The notes: generated from the letters alone by a model not told the origin. A stretch of DNA of 64,000 nt from Novosphingopyxis baekryungensis DSM 16222 (GCF_000420305.1 NZ_ATUR01000002.1:248001-312000), one strand, 5' to 3'. Shown: positions 1 through 9,015, counted from the first letter of the stretch. Translations and numbers: made by a program.

Positions 1-1
1 C

Positions 2-199
2 GGATCGGGCGACATCGACGGGCGGCAGCTGACCACCGACGTGGCGGATGTCTCGATTGCCGGATCGGGCGGCGTCAAGCTGCGATCGGACGGTAGGGTC
101 GAGGCGAGCATCATGGGATCGGGCGATGTCGACGTGACGGGCTCGGCCACCTGCGAAACGAGCGCGATGGGATCGGGCAAGGCGCGCTGCGGACGTTAA
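2..199 (+). CDS. GIN-domain (DUF2807) envelope protein, 3' end only
   Basis: The gene enters from the left edge, so only its last 65 codons are visible, ending in TAA. The fragment is built from repeated short strands punctuated by GSG turns (GSGDI, GSGGV, GSGDV, GSGKA), the pattern of the right-handed beta-helix 'head GIN' / DUF2807 family, whose members are exported envelope proteins of unknown biochemical role. A second protein of the same style follows 100 bp downstream on the same strand, so this is probably a tandem pair. Start and signal peptide lie outside the window. Confidence 0.7.
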   Translation, partial: GSGDIDGRQLTTDVADVSIAGSGGVKLRSDGRVEASIMGSGDVDVTGSATCETSAMGSGKARCGR

Positions 200-299
200 A
201 CACGCGGCGGTACACGGCATGCATGGGAAAACTTTGCCCGTCACGCCAAACTGGGTCATGATGGCGGCTCGTGCCGCGGCACCAGATAGATAGGCTGTC

Positions 300-1022
300 A
301 TGACCCGTATTGTTCTGATTATTCTTTGGGCCCTCGTCGCTGCTGCACCTGCTTCGGCCAAGGAGCGCAGCTTCATTCTGGGCGGGTTCGAGCGGATTGT
401 GGTGGAAGGCGATATCGTGGTGCATATCACCACGGGCGTATCGCCCTCCGCCGCAGCCGAAGGCACGCTGGATCAGCTGGACCGGGTGCGGCTGGTGCGC
501 AACGGCAATATGGTAACCGCCAAGCTGCTGTCCCCGGTACGCACCAGCGGCAATGAACGCAGCGACAGCGGGCCCTTGGTCGTCAACCTCTCCACCCGCC
601 GCCTTGCGGAGATTACGACGCGCGGCAATGGCGTGGTGACGGCAGACGCGATGGAGGATCGGACGGTCCGAATCTTCCAGAATGGCAGCGGACAGATCAC
701 CGTGGGCCGCGTCGACGCGGACATGCTGTATCTCAATCTGGTCGGCGCAGGCTCCTTGACGATCAGGGGCGGCATAGCGCGCGAAGGGCAGGCGCAACTG
801 ACCGGCGCGGTCAGATGGCGCGCGCCGGACCTGATGCTGGACCGGCTGGACCTGACCCATAGCGGGCCGGCCACAAGCGCGGTGATGGTGGACGAATTCG
901 CCCGCATTACGAACAACGGCACCGGACAGATCGATATCGGCGGCACCGCGGACTGCGATATTCGCTCCACTGGATCGGCGCGGATCATCTGCGGCAATGG
1001 CGAGAATTTCCGCCAGCGCTGA
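300..1022 (+). CDS. GIN-domain (DUF2807) exported protein
   Basis: 240 aa. The N-terminus (MTRIVLIILWALVAAAPASA) is a clear Sec signal peptide with an AxA-type cleavage site near residue 20. The mature part starts with the family-typical 'FERIVVEGDIVVHI' strand and continues as short beta repeats with G-N-G, G-S-G and G-A-G turns up to about residue 235. DUF2807 proteins are predicted periplasmic or surface beta-helices with no known catalytic activity. It follows the end of a related gene at 2-199. No enzyme motif is visible, so function stays open. Confidence 0.8.
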   Translation: MTRIVLIILWALVAAAPASAKERSFILGGFERIVVEGDIVVHITTGVSPSAAAEGTLDQLDRVRLVRNGNMVTAKLLSPVRTSGNERSDSGPLVVNLSTRRLAEITTRGNGVVTADAMEDRTVRIFQNGSGQITVGRVDADMLYLNLVGAGSLTIRGGIAREGQAQLTGAVRWRAPDLMLDRLDLTHSGPATSAVMVDEFARITNNGTGQIDIGGTADCDIRSTGSARIICGNGENFRQR

Positions 1023-1052
1023 CTGTCCGGTAATTCCGGGCACTGCGCGCGA

Positions 1053-3152
1053 TCAGTCTCCGTAGACGCGATCGGCCTGGGCGACAGCGTCGGATGCGCG
1101 GGTGGCCGAGACGATCCGCATCAAATGCTGCAGATCATGCACCTCCAAGTCGATCTCGAACGTCTGGAATGGCCCGTCCCGGCCCACCAGGCGGATATTC
1201 AGGATATTGGCCTTGTGCAGCCCGAAGATGCCGGCGACTTCGGCCATGGAGCCGGGCCGGTGCTGCAGCGTGATCCGGAGGCGCGCCGCCGCGCCTTCGC
1301 TGTCCGGCCCCCAGCGCAGATCGATCCAGTCGGCATCGGTGCCATCGGCCAGCCGCGCGCAATCGATGGCATGCACCACCACGGTCTCGCCCTTGCGGCG
1401 CAGGCCGACGATCCGGTCTCCCGGCACCGGCAGGCAACAATCGGCCAGTTCATAGGCGACGCCCGGCGTCAGTCCGCGGATCGAGATGGCCCGGTCCTGC
1501 CCCGGATAATCGCGGTCCTTCCAGTCTGCGGAATGGCCGGGGATCAGCGCCTCGGTCACGTCGCGATCGGACAGGCGGCGCATGCCGATGGCGTGCATGA
1601 GATCGTCCTCGCTGCCGATATCGAGGCGTTCCACGGCGGCCGCCAGCGCCTTTTTACCGATCTTGGTCGGCAGCCGATCTACAATCTCCTCATACATCAT
1701 CTGACCGAGCTGGATCAGCTCGCTGCGTTCCTGATGGCGCACATAGCGGCGGATGGCGGCGCGGGCCTTGCCGGTGGTGACATAGCTCAGCCAGCTTGGC
1801 TGCGGCGCCTGATTGGCCGATTTCAGGATCTCCACCATGTCGCCATTGTCGATCGGCGTGCGCAGCGGGACATGGCGGCCATTGATCTTGGCGCCGACGG
1901 TGCGGTCCCCCAGATCGGTGTGGACGGCATAGGCAAAATCGATCGGCGTGGCGCCTTTGGGCAGCTGGTGCAGCGCGCCCTTGGGCGTGAACGCGAAAAT
2001 GCGGTCCTGGTACATCGCCATGCGGGTATGCTCGAGCAGCTCCTCGGCATCCTGGCTCGTCTCCAGAATTTCCACCAGATCGCGGATCCAGCTGGCCTGT
2101 CCATCCGGCCGTTCGGACTGCTTGTAGCCCCAATGCGCCGCCAGACCGACTTCGCTGTCCCGGTGCATGTCCTTGCTGCGGATCTGCACTTCGACCCGCC
2201 GGTTGCGATCGAACATCAGCGTGGTGTGGATGGATTTATAGCCATTGCGCTTGGGGGTGGAGATATAATCCTTGAAGCGACCGGGCACCATCTTCCAGCG
2301 GCCATGCATCACGCCCAGCGCCTTGTAGCAATCCGCCACATTCGGCGTGACGATGCGAAAGGCGATGATGTCGGTCAGCTGCTCGAAGCTGACATGGCGC
2401 TCCTGCATCTTCTTCCAGATCGAATAGGGATGTTTCTCGCGGCCCTCCACCTCGGCCTCGATGCCCTTTTCCTCCAGCGCGAAAGCGATGGCATTGGCCA
2501 CCGCGATCAGCTGGTCCCCGCCTTCTTCGCGGATTGCGGCCAGCCGGCCGGTGATGGTCTTGTAGGCGTCGGGTTCCAGCTGTTCGAAGGCGAGCAGCTG
2601 CATCTCGCGCATATATTCATACATGCCCACGCGCTCGGCCAGAGGGGCGTAGATATCCATGGTCTCGCGCGCGATGCGGCGGCGTTTGTCTTCCGAACGG
2701 ATATAGTGGAGCGTGCGCATATTGTGCAGCCGGTCGGCCAGCTTGACCAGCAGCACGCGCAGATCGTCCGATATGGCGAGCAGGAACTTGCGCAGATTTT
2801 CCGCCGCCCGCTCGTCCTCGGTCTGCGCTTCGATCTTCGATAATTTGGTCACGCCATCGACCAGGCGGGCGACATCCTCGCCGAACTTCGCGCCGATTTC
2901 CTCCACCGTCGTCAGCGTGTCTTCCACCGTGTCGTGGAGCAGCGCGGTGATGATGGTGTCTTCGTCCAGTTTCAGATCGGTCATCAGACCGGCCACCTCG
3001 ATCGGGTGGCTGAAATAAGGGTCGCCGCTGGCACGTTTCTGGCTGCCATGTTTGGCAACCGAAAAGACATAGGCGCGGTTCAGCCGGTCTTCGTCGACCG
3101 ACGGGTGATAAGCGCGCACGCGCTCGACGAGTTCATATTGGCGCAACATCAC
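1053..3152 (-). CDS. rsh: Bifunctional (p)ppGpp synthetase/hydrolase (RelA/SpoT homologue)
   Basis: 699 aa, full family length. It makes (p)ppGpp from ATP and GTP/GDP and hydrolyses it, controlling the stringent response in the cytoplasm. The N-terminal HD hydrolase domain has the metal-binding HDTVED motif at residues 73-78, followed by GVTKLSKI. The synthetase domain carries the substrate-binding stretch KRNGYKSIHTT near residue 305. A TGS domain (about 390-450) and a C-terminal ACT domain (about 625-695) complete the long Rsh architecture. The intact HD motif argues that hydrolase activity is retained, as expected for a single alphaproteobacterial Rsh. Either of two adjacent ATG codons could be the start. 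Confidence 0.96.
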   Translation of the reverse strand: MMLRQYELVERVRAYHPSVDEDRLNRAYVFSVAKHGSQKRASGDPYFSHPIEVAGLMTDLKLDEDTIITALLHDTVEDTLTTVEEIGAKFGEDVARLVDGVTKLSKIEAQTEDERAAENLRKFLLAISDDLRVLLVKLADRLHNMRTLHYIRSEDKRRRIARETMDIYAPLAERVGMYEYMREMQLLAFEQLEPDAYKTITGRLAAIREEGGDQLIAVANAIAFALEEKGIEAEVEGREKHPYSIWKKMQERHVSFEQLTDIIAFRIVTPNVADCYKALGVMHGRWKMVPGRFKDYISTPKRNGYKSIHTTLMFDRNRRVEVQIRSKDMHRDSEVGLAAHWGYKQSERPDGQASWIRDLVEILETSQDAEELLEHTRMAMYQDRIFAFTPKGALHQLPKGATPIDFAYAVHTDLGDRTVGAKINGRHVPLRTPIDNGDMVEILKSANQAPQPSWLSYVTTGKARAAIRRYVRHQERSELIQLGQMMYEEIVDRLPTKIGKKALAAAVERLDIGSEDDLMHAIGMRRLSDRDVTEALIPGHSADWKDRDYPGQDRAISIRGLTPGVAYELADCCLPVPGDRIVGLRRKGETVVVHAIDCARLADGTDADWIDLRWGPDSEGAAARLRITLQHRPGSMAEVAGIFGLHKANILNIRLVGRDGPFQTFEIDLEVHDLQHLMRIVSATRASDAVAQADRVYGD

Positions 3153-3186
3153 CTACCTAGATGCGCGCGCGTCGCCGCGATGCAAC

Positions 3187-3221
3187 AAAAAAGCGCGCGG
3201 GAGGCGGCCCCCCACGCGCTC
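3187..3221 (-). terminator. Intrinsic terminator after the small exported protein gene
   Basis: Read on the minus strand, an AGCGCG...CGCGCT stem with a G/C-rich inner part is followed directly by a run of T. It lies about 20 nt beyond the stop codon of the gene at 3241-3582 and before rsh, so it should separate the two minus-strand units. Confidence 0.75.
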
Positions 3222-3240
3222 CTTTATTCATGACCGTCGA

Positions 3241-3582
3241 TCAGGCGCGCTTGTTGCACTTTGCCAGATCGTCCGCATCCAGCGCGTCGCCCTGCGCGGT
3301 GAACACGGTGACCGCGCCGAATTCGCGAACGAAGCTGGCGCAGACGATGGATGCGCGGCTGTTGGTCTTGGTGCCGACGCAGGACGTGCCATCGCAGCTG
3401 AACAGGGCGCCGCGCAGGATTTCCTGACGCGTTTCGACCGGCGTCGCCAGCTCGGCCGTGTAGAAGGGGCCTTGCGCTGCGGCATGAGCCTGCGGCGCTG
3501 CGATCAGGAGGAGCGAGGAGAGGCTTGCGGCGCCGAGAAGGATGGCGGCCCGACCGGTAAGCTTGGAGAGGATGTTTTGCAC
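3241..3582 (-). CDS. Small exported protein, CC_3452-like family
   Basis: 113 aa with a long hydrophobic signal peptide ending in APQAHAAA near residue 36. The mature domain of about 77 residues has four cysteines (FSCDGTSC, IVCAS, KCNK), suggesting two disulfides in the periplasm. It resembles the small uncharacterised exported proteins annotated as CC_3452 family in caulobacters and sphingomonads; this assignment is from memory of the motif around 'GALFSCDGTSC'. It is followed by its own terminator. No function is known. Confidence 0.7.
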   Translation of the reverse strand: MQNILSKLTGRAAILLGAASLSSLLLIAAPQAHAAAQGPFYTAELATPVETRQEILRGALFSCDGTSCVGTKTNSRASIVCASFVREFGAVTVFTAQGDALDADDLAKCNKRA

Positions 3583-3620
3583 AGGATGGTCCTTTGCTTT
3601 GGGAGAGGATGCACCTTTTT

Positions 3621-3666
3621 AGGTTGCGAATCAGTACCTACCTAACTTAGTTGCAATGAGCAACCT
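3621..3666. promoter_or_regulatory. Inverted repeats in the divergent spacer before the HxlR gene
   Basis: The spacer between the divergent genes at 3582 and 3733 holds AGGTTGC (3621-3627) matched by GCAACCT (3660-3666), and a tighter TTGC-AATGA-GCAA repeat at 3651-3663. HxlR regulators usually bind such repeats next to their own gene, so this is a plausible autoregulatory operator. No footprint or consensus supports it yet. Confidence 0.4.
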
Positions 3667-3732
3667 TAATCGAGTTTTGTTTGCATTCACGCCCGGCCCC
3701 CCGTCTACTGACGGTCCATCAATGGAGCGAAT

Positions 3733-4242
3733 ATGGGAAAATTGCGCGAACCTCTTCGTGATATCGCGGAATGTGGACTGCCTGCTGCGCTGGAGGCGGT
3801 CGGTGAACGCTGGTCGTTCATGATCCTGCGCGCCTCGTTCAATGGGCTGCATCACTTCGAGGAATTTCTCACCGAGCTGGGCATTGCCCGCAACATCCTG
3901 TCCGGCAGGCTGGTCAAGCTGGTGGAGGTGGGCATCCTGCAGCGCACGCCGAGTCCGGACGACCGGCGCAAGGTCATCTATCAGCTGACCGACAAGGGGC
4001 TGGACCTGTTGCCGGCCATGATCGCCCTGCGCCAATGGGGCGAGCGCTGGGAAACCGGCGTGCCGTCCAACCCGGTGCTGTGCGACGAGCGCGACCGGCG
4101 ACCGATCAATCCGATCAGTATCCGGGCGCATGACGACCGGGAGATCGACCATCACGGCCTGTGCTGGATCGACGAGGGCGAACTTAATGCGGATCGCGAC
4201 CAGGATAACGAGCAGCCTGTGAAGAATCTCGGCGCTATGTGA
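3733..4242 (+). CDS. HxlR-family winged-helix transcriptional regulator
   Basis: 169 aa. The first 105 residues match the HxlR fold: 'AALEAVGERWSFMILRASFNGLHHFEEF' then 'GIARNILSGRLVKLVEVGILQR', the recognition helix and wing, and 'YQLTDKGLDLLP'. HxlR proteins are small dimeric DNA-binding regulators, often sensing electrophiles, aldehydes or redox state. The C-terminal about 50 residues, including 'LCDERDRRPI', follow the usual end of such proteins. It is divergent from the small exported protein at 3241-3582, and inverted repeats lie in the spacer. The inducer is not apparent. Confidence 0.88.
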   Translation: MGKLREPLRDIAECGLPAALEAVGERWSFMILRASFNGLHHFEEFLTELGIARNILSGRLVKLVEVGILQRTPSPDDRRKVIYQLTDKGLDLLPAMIALRQWGERWETGVPSNPVLCDERDRRPINPISIRAHDDREIDHHGLCWIDEGELNADRDQDNEQPVKNLGAM

Positions 4243-4267
4243 TTGAGCGGGCAGGACATTCCAACGA

Positions 4268-4648
4268 TTAAAAGGGCGTTTTTACTCGAAACATCAGCCG
4301 GTTGCTCTGGATCCCTGGAGCAATCTCAATCGCCTCTGCCTCGACGGCCCCGCGCGCGCCGCCTGGCAATCCGAATTCCGCCTTGCCATCCTCTTCAAAG
4401 CGAAGATCTAGTGTCTGGTTAACTCGATATTTCGCCTGGTCTGCACGTACGATGATGATATCCTCGTCTTCAGGCGGGGGGCTGCTGTGAAGGTTCGTAA
4501 GATCGAAGCTCTCCATTTGCGCCAATTCCGACCGCTCCGCTGGCGGCGCCGCCGGTATATTCGCTGAAGCTGTTTGCAGCAGGAGCACCAGCGGCAAGAT
4601 CACGCGGCGCGCCGTCCGCAGACATCGCCCAGCGACCGGCGCAAACAT
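4268..4648 (-). CDS. Hypothetical exported protein
   Basis: 126 aa. Residues 12-30 (RTARRVILPLVLLLQTASA) look like a Sec signal peptide. The mature region has an acidic proline-containing stretch (PPPEDEDIIIV) followed by a predicted beta-rich domain ending MFRVKTPF. I do not recognise the family. It lies between an HxlR gene and a histidine kinase gene on the opposite strand, with stop codons close to the HxlR stop (convergent). Codon use fits the region, so it is probably real. Confidence 0.55.
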   Translation of the reverse strand: MFAPVAGRCLRTARRVILPLVLLLQTASANIPAAPPAERSELAQMESFDLTNLHSSPPPEDEDIIIVRADQAKYRVNQTLDLRFEEDGKAEFGLPGGARGAVEAEAIEIAPGIQSNRLMFRVKTPF

Positions 4649-4745
4649 GATGGCGGCAATGGCTCCATGCGTAATCTCTCCGCCAGTCAGTGATATATAA
4701 CAGCTTGGAGAACGGCCGCGCTAAATAATTTGGGGCCGCCACGGC

Positions 4746-5912
4746 TTGGCGCTATGGATTGCCGGGATGGCGATTGTCGAACTGTCTATCGAACCGTTCT
4801 TTTCGAACAAGAACAGGGCATTCTGGAACTTGCACAGCGCGGGCTGGGCCGGGGCGCTGATCTTTCGCGCGGGTACGGCGATTGCCAATCAGGTGTCGCT
4901 CGACAAGCTGGTGCCGCTGCTGATCTCCACCATCACCGGCTATTCGATCTCGCTGATCCTGTCGGTGGTCTATCGCATCGTGTTCGATCGGCGGCCGCTG
5001 GTCATCTGGAGCGGCGTGCTGGCCAGCCTGACGGTGGCCATCATGGTCTATGCCTTCATGGATGCCTGGGTCTTTCAGCTCACGGCGGTGACGGAACGCG
5101 GCTTTACCAGCATCCTTGCCGGATCGCTGCTGTTGCCCGGCATGACGCTCTCGGCATGGTCGGCCTTGTACTTTGCCATCAACTTCTATGTCCGCGCCGA
5201 AGAGCAGGCCGATCAGCTGTTTCGGCTGGAGGCGCAGGCCACCAGCGCTCAGCTGACCATGCTGCGCTACCAGCTCAACCCGCATTTCCTGTTCAACACG
5301 CTGAATTCGATTTCCACGCTGGTGCTTCTGAAGCAGACGGAGCCGGCCAATGCCATGCTGTCCCGCCTTTCTTCTTTCCTGCGCTTCACGCTGGTCAACG
5401 AGGCCTCCGCGCGCGTGACGGTGGCCAAGGAAATCGAAACGCTGAAACTGTATCTGGATATCGAGAAGATGCGGTTCGAGGAGCGGCTGCGTCCGGACTT
5501 CGATATCGAAGATGCCGCCTGCGATGCGCTGATCCCCTCGCTGCTGTTGCAGCCGCTTGTCGAGAACGCGATCAAATACGCCGTGACGCCCAAGGAGGAA
5601 GGGGCGGACATCCATGTGCGGGCACAGCGCATCGGGGACCATGTACGCATATCCGTGATCGATACCGGCCCTGGCCTGCAGATGGCCAAGCCGGACAAGG
5701 CGATGACATCCACCGGCGTCGGCATGGCGAACACGCGCGAGCGCCTGATGCAGGCCTATGGAACCAACCATCGTTTCGACATTTCCTCTCCGCCGGGCGG
5801 CGGATTTGAGGTGATCGTCGAGATACCCTATGAACTTCCTGTCGCGCCGGGGAGCGAGACTGGATTGACTGCCGGGGGCACACCCGAAAGCAGAGGAATG
5901 ATAAACGCATGA
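4746..5912 (+). CDS. LytS-type sensor histidine kinase
   Basis: Up to 388 aa. Four hydrophobic helices fill the first 150 residues (sensor and membrane part), followed by the His_kinase domain of the LytS/YehU class with the phospho-acceptor in 'YQLNPHFLFNTLNSI', and a HATPase domain with 'LVENAIKYAV' (N box), 'DTGPGLQMA' (G1) and 'GVGMANTRERL' (G2). The start is uncertain: TTG at 4746 gives 388 aa, and ATG at 4767 starts cleanly with MAIVELS. The stop overlaps the next start by ATGA, so it is translated with its response regulator. The signal sensed is unknown. Confidence 0.9.
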   Translation: MALWIAGMAIVELSIEPFFSNKNRAFWNLHSAGWAGALIFRAGTAIANQVSLDKLVPLLISTITGYSISLILSVVYRIVFDRRPLVIWSGVLASLTVAIMVYAFMDAWVFQLTAVTERGFTSILAGSLLLPGMTLSAWSALYFAINFYVRAEEQADQLFRLEAQATSAQLTMLRYQLNPHFLFNTLNSISTLVLLKQTEPANAMLSRLSSFLRFTLVNEASARVTVAKEIETLKLYLDIEKMRFEERLRPDFDIEDAACDALIPSLLLQPLVENAIKYAVTPKEEGADIHVRAQRIGDHVRISVIDTGPGLQMAKPDKAMTSTGVGMANTRERLMQAYGTNHRFDISSPPGGGFEVIVEIPYELPVAPGSETGLTAGGTPESRGMINA

Positions 5913-6706
5913 CCATCCGCACCATCGTCGTCGACGACGAGAAGCTGGCCGTACAGGGTCTCGAACTGCGGCTCGAAAAGATCGAGGATGTGGAGGTCGT
6001 GGCGACCTGCAACAATGGCCGCGAGGCTATTCGCAAGATCAAGACGCTGAAGCCCGATTTGGTGTTTCTGGACATCCAGATGCCGGGCTTCGACGGTTTT
6101 TCCGTGGTGCAGGGCGTCATGGATATCGATCCGCCCATGTTCGTGTTCGTGACGGCCTATTCGGACCATGCCGTGCGCGCTTTCGAGGCCAACGCCATCG
6201 ATTATCTGATGAAGCCGGTGGAGGAAGACCGGCTGGCCGATACGATGGTGCGCATTCGCGATCGCATGAGCCAGCGCAAGCAGTCCGAGGAGGTTGAGCG
6301 GCTGCGCGAGGTGATCAACGAGGTCGCGCCGGAGGCGGCCGACAATATCGCCAATGACGAGGAGCTGCAGGCCGGGCGCTATGAGCAGCTCATCAATGTC
6401 AAAGACCGGGGACAGATCTTCCGCGTGGATGTCGACACGATCGAGCGGATCGATGCGGCGGGCGACTATATGTGCATCTATACCGCGGACAATTCCCTGA
6501 TCCTGCGCGAGACCATGAAGGACCTGGAAAAGCGCCTGGACCCCCGCGTTTTCCAGCGGGTCCACCGGTCCACGATCGTCAATCTCAATCAGGTGCGGCA
6601 GGTGAAGCCGCATACCAATGGCGAATGTTTTCTGGTGCTGGGATCAGGCGCGCAGGTAAAGGTCAGCCGCAGCTATCGCGAAGTGGTGGCCCGGTTCGTC
6701 CACTGA
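5909..6706 (+). CDS. LytTR-family response regulator
   Basis: 265 aa. An N-terminal receiver domain carries the acidic pair in 'VVDDEKLA', the phospho-acceptor Asp in 'LVFLDIQMPG' and the conserved Lys in 'DYLMKPVEED'. A linker of about 45 residues leads to a C-terminal LytTR DNA-binding domain ('RVDVDTIERIDAAGDYMCIYT', 'FQRVHRSTIVNLNQV'). It is the cognate partner of the LytS-type kinase upstream, coupled by a 4-nt ATGA overlap. LytTR regulators bind paired direct repeats in target promoters. Targets cannot be read from this window. Confidence 0.94.
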   Translation: MTIRTIVVDDEKLAVQGLELRLEKIEDVEVVATCNNGREAIRKIKTLKPDLVFLDIQMPGFDGFSVVQGVMDIDPPMFVFVTAYSDHAVRAFEANAIDYLMKPVEEDRLADTMVRIRDRMSQRKQSEEVERLREVINEVAPEAADNIANDEELQAGRYEQLINVKDRGQIFRVDVDTIERIDAAGDYMCIYTADNSLILRETMKDLEKRLDPRVFQRVHRSTIVNLNQVRQVKPHTNGECFLVLGSGAQVKVSRSYREVVARFVH

Positions 6707-6735
6707 TCCGGTTGTTTCCAACGAAAGTCCGATCG

Positions 6736-7191
6736 TCATCGCCGTGACTGGAAGAACTGCCTGAGCAGGTCTGCGGCTTCCTCTTCGCCGATGCCGCCAT
6801 AGACCTCCGGCTGGTGGTGTACGGTCGGCTGATCGAACAGCCTTGGCCCGTGCGCGACCGCGCCGCCCTTGGGGTCGGGCGCACCATAATAGAGGCGCCG
6901 GATGCGGGCATGGGCAATGGCGCCGGCGCACATCGCACAAGGCTCCAGCGTGACATACAGATCGCAACCCGTCAGCCGATCGTCGCCCGATAGCGCGGCG
7001 GCCTGCCGCAGGGCTAGGATTTCGGCATGGGCTGTTGGGTCGTGATCGCGGCGGGGGGCATTGGCACCGCGCCCGATGATGCGATCTCCACGCACGACAA
7101 GTGCGCCGACCGGAACTTCGTCCCGGTCGCGCGCTTCACAGGCGAGCACCAATGCCTCGCGCATCCAGTGGCTCGCCCTTTTCAGTGGCAT
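6736..7191 (-). CDS. tadA: tRNA adenosine(34) deaminase TadA
   Basis: 151 aa, normal TadA length. It converts adenosine to inosine at the wobble position of tRNA-Arg(ACG). The zinc site is complete: the 'TAHAEILALRQAA' motif supplies the histidine ligand and the proton-shuttling glutamate, and 'PCAMCAGAIAHAR' supplies the two cysteines. The substrate loop 'GAPDPKGGAV' is present. It is convergent with the LytTR regulator gene and probably ends the minus-strand group that starts with the lipoprotein gene at 7638. Confidence 0.95.
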   Translation of the reverse strand: MPLKRASHWMREALVLACEARDRDEVPVGALVVRGDRIIGRGANAPRRDHDPTAHAEILALRQAAALSGDDRLTGCDLYVTLEPCAMCAGAIAHARIRRLYYGAPDPKGGAVAHGPRLFDQPTVHHQPEVYGGIGEEEAADLLRQFFQSRR

Positions 7192-7195
7192 CGGT

Positions 7196-7363
7196 CTATT
7201 CGGTCAGGACCACATAGACGGCATAGATCTGGCCAGGCAGATACAACAGGATCGTCAAGATCAGGTCGATCCAGAAGGGCTTGGAAACACCCTTGTGCAC
7301 CAGCACCGCAATAGGCGGCAGCAGGATCGCCAGTATGATCAGCAGGATTTTTGCTACGGTCAT
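7196..7363 (-). CDS. YqaE/Pmp3-family small membrane protein
   Basis: 55 aa, encoded ATG (7363-7361) to TAG (7198-7196). It is two hydrophobic helices: 'AKILLIILAILLPPIAVLVHKG' and, after a short polar turn 'VSKPFWID', 'LILTILLYLPGQIYAVYVV'. The LLPP..V...G turn and the LPG-IYA second helix are the YqaE/Pmp3 (UPF0057) signature; family members are stress-related inner-membrane peptides. Its ATG shares a base with the TGA of the upstream lipoprotein gene (TGATG), indicating translational coupling. Confidence 0.88.
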   Translation of the reverse strand: MTVAKILLIILAILLPPIAVLVHKGVSKPFWIDLILTILLYLPGQIYAVYVVLTE

Positions 7364-7623
7364 CAGTTGGCTGGTTCGACGTCTACGGTGGGCACCTCAA
7401 CGGTCTCTTCCGTCGTATTCACGTCCACGTCCGGCACATCCACCGTCTGCGTTTCGGTGCCGACATTCACATCGGGGGTGTCGACATCATATTCGGGAAG
7501 CTCGCCTGCGTCGGCATCGACATCCATGGTCGGCGCTTCGCCATCTTCGGTCTTGTCCACGCTGCAGGCGGCCATGGTAAGGCCAAGGGACAGGGCGGAC
7601 GCCACGGTCAAGATCTTGCGCAT
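7363..7623 (-). CDS. Small acidic lipoprotein with Asp/Val repeats
   Basis: About 86 aa from the ATG at 7623 (a more upstream ATG at 7638 adds MENII). The N-terminus 'MRKILTVASALSLGLTMAAC' is a lipoprotein signal with a lipobox ending in TMAAC. The mature part is almost entirely acidic with valines at alternate positions (VDVPDVDV, EVPTVDVEP), likely an extended, unstructured or beta-prone tail. No domain is recognised. It is coupled by TGATG to the YqaE gene, so both are probably expressed together under envelope stress. Confidence 0.75.
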   Translation of the reverse strand: MRKILTVASALSLGLTMAACSVDKTEDGEAPTMDVDADAGELPEYDVDTPDVNVGTETQTVDVPDVDVNTTEETVEVPTVDVEPAN

Positions 7624-7828
7624 GATGATATTCTCCATTCGTTTCGGGTTCGATCTAATCCTTCAACGGGCGCATCGGGTGCCGGTTCCTTCGCCGATGT
7701 CCTTGTCCGCTCTGCGCTATCCGATCTGGGGCGGAGAAACCGGCCCCCTGGGCCCGCTCTCAAGCTGCTGCCCGGTCGCTAAATGCATCACCAGTTGCTC
7801 ATTGGACAGAGGGGCGCGATAAGCGGCA

Positions 7829-8509
7829 ATGGTCAAAACAACATCAACCGATACCGCGCCGATCACCCGTATCCAGCAAAATGTCCTCGCGCGAAGTGAG
7901 CGGCGGCTGCTCAACTGGATCTGCCCCCGGCTGCCCATGTGGGTGACACCGGATGTCCTGACATCGATCGGCCTGGTGGGCGCGGTGATGATCTTCGCCG
8001 GTTATGCCGCCAGTCTGGACGGGCCGGAATGGCTGCTGCTCGCCATTGCCGGCTACGGCGTGCAGTGGTTCGGCGATTCGCTGGACGGCAGCATTGCGCG
8101 CTGGCGCAAGATCGAGCGACCGCGATTCGGGTATTTTATCGATCATAGCTGCGACGGCATCACCACGCTGCTGATCCTCGCAGGCATCGGGGCCAGCCCC
8201 TATGTCCGGCTGGACATCGCCTTCACGGCCATGATCGGTTACCTGCTATTGTCCATCCATGCCTATCTCTCGGTGCATGTCATGGGCGAGATGAAGCTTT
8301 CCTATCTGGCGGCCGGGCCAACCGAGCTGCGCTTCGTGCTGATTGCCATGACCATCCTCATGATGTTGCTTGGCCCGGGGGAAAACTGGCAGGGTCTGCT
8401 GTCCGGCTTCGACATGTTCGTGGGCGCTGTCGGCGCGCTGTTCATCATCCTGTTCCTCATTCAGACGGCCCGGGTGGGACGGCAGCTGGCCCATCAGGCC
8501 AATCCCTAG
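7829..8509 (+). CDS. CDP-alcohol phosphatidyltransferase family protein
   Basis: 226 aa integral membrane enzyme. The catalytic signature D-x2-DG-x2-AR-x8-G-x3-D-x3-D is intact: '[11 protein letters not shown]' followed by '[11 protein letters not shown]' at about residues 82-110. These enzymes move a phosphatidyl group from CDP-diacylglycerol to an alcohol such as glycerol-3-phosphate, serine or inositol. Six hydrophobic segments span the protein. The alcohol cannot be assigned from sequence, and the gene stands alone rather than in a known phospholipid operon. It is divergent from the lipoprotein gene. Confidence 0.85.
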   Translation: MVKTTSTDTAPITRIQQNVLARSERRLLNWICPRLPMWVTPDVLTSIGLVGAVMIFAGYAASLDGPEWLLLAIAGYGVQWFGDSLDGSIARWRKIERPRFGYFIDHSCDGITTLLILAGIGASPYVRLDIAFTAMIGYLLLSIHAYLSVHVMGEMKLSYLAAGPTELRFVLIAMTILMMLLGPGENWQGLLSGFDMFVGAVGALFIILFLIQTARVGRQLAHQANP

Positions 8510-8627
8510 AATCCGCCCCGATGGGCCTTTTCATAGCGGCCATGATCATGCAGCGCCGTTGACGCGTCGCTCTACCAGCGCTAAGGCCCATCGCTTTCCA
8601 CCCATAGATGATAATCGGGAACGAACG

Positions 8628-8918
8628 ATGTCGCGCATTTGCGAATTGACTGGCAAGGGCCGCATGGTCGGCAACAATGTCAGCCACGCCAACAACAAGA
8701 CCAAGCGGGTATTCCTGCCCAACCTGCATGACGTGACGCTGCTGTCCGATGCGCTGGACCGGGGCATCAAGTTCCGCGTGTCCACCGCCGGCCTGCGCTC
8801 CGTCGAGCATAATGGCGGGCTGGACAACTGGCTGATGAAGACGTCCGACAGCAAGCTGAGCGACAATGCGCGCAAGGTGAAGAAGGACATCGCGAAGAAG
8901 CTTTCCGCCGCCGCCTGA
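8628..8918 (+). CDS. rpmB: 50S ribosomal protein L28
   Basis: 96 aa, typical of alphaproteobacterial L28, which is longer than the E. coli protein. It begins '[29 protein letters not shown]', the family hallmark, with a lysine-rich tail '[11 protein letters not shown]'. The ATG at 8628 is chosen because all L28 proteins start at this motif; longer upstream readings are not L28-like. A strong terminator follows about 40 bp after the stop, so the gene is probably monocistronic. Confidence 0.97.
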   Translation: MSRICELTGKGRMVGNNVSHANNKTKRVFLPNLHDVTLLSDALDRGIKFRVSTAGLRSVEHNGGLDNWLMKTSDSKLSDNARKVKKDIAKKLSAAA

Positions 8919-8956
8919 TCGGGCGCGCCAACCGCTTTTTCCATCGCGACCTGTCG

Positions 8957-8989
8957 AAACCCCCGTTGCCTGCTGGCGCCGGGGGTTTT
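8957..8989 (+). terminator. Intrinsic terminator of rpmB
   Basis: AAACCCCCG (8957-8965) pairs with CGGGGGTTT (8980-8988) around a 14-nt loop, and the 3' arm runs into TTTT. It sits 39 nt past the rpmB stop codon. Confidence 0.85.
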
Positions 8990-9015
8990 GTCGTGTCCGC
9001 CGTCTGGGTGGCCAG

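Noticed and set aside
1125-2843. A 572-codon plus-strand frame opposite rsh
   Set aside because: Antisense shadow of a complete Rsh protein with HD, synthetase, TGS and ACT parts.
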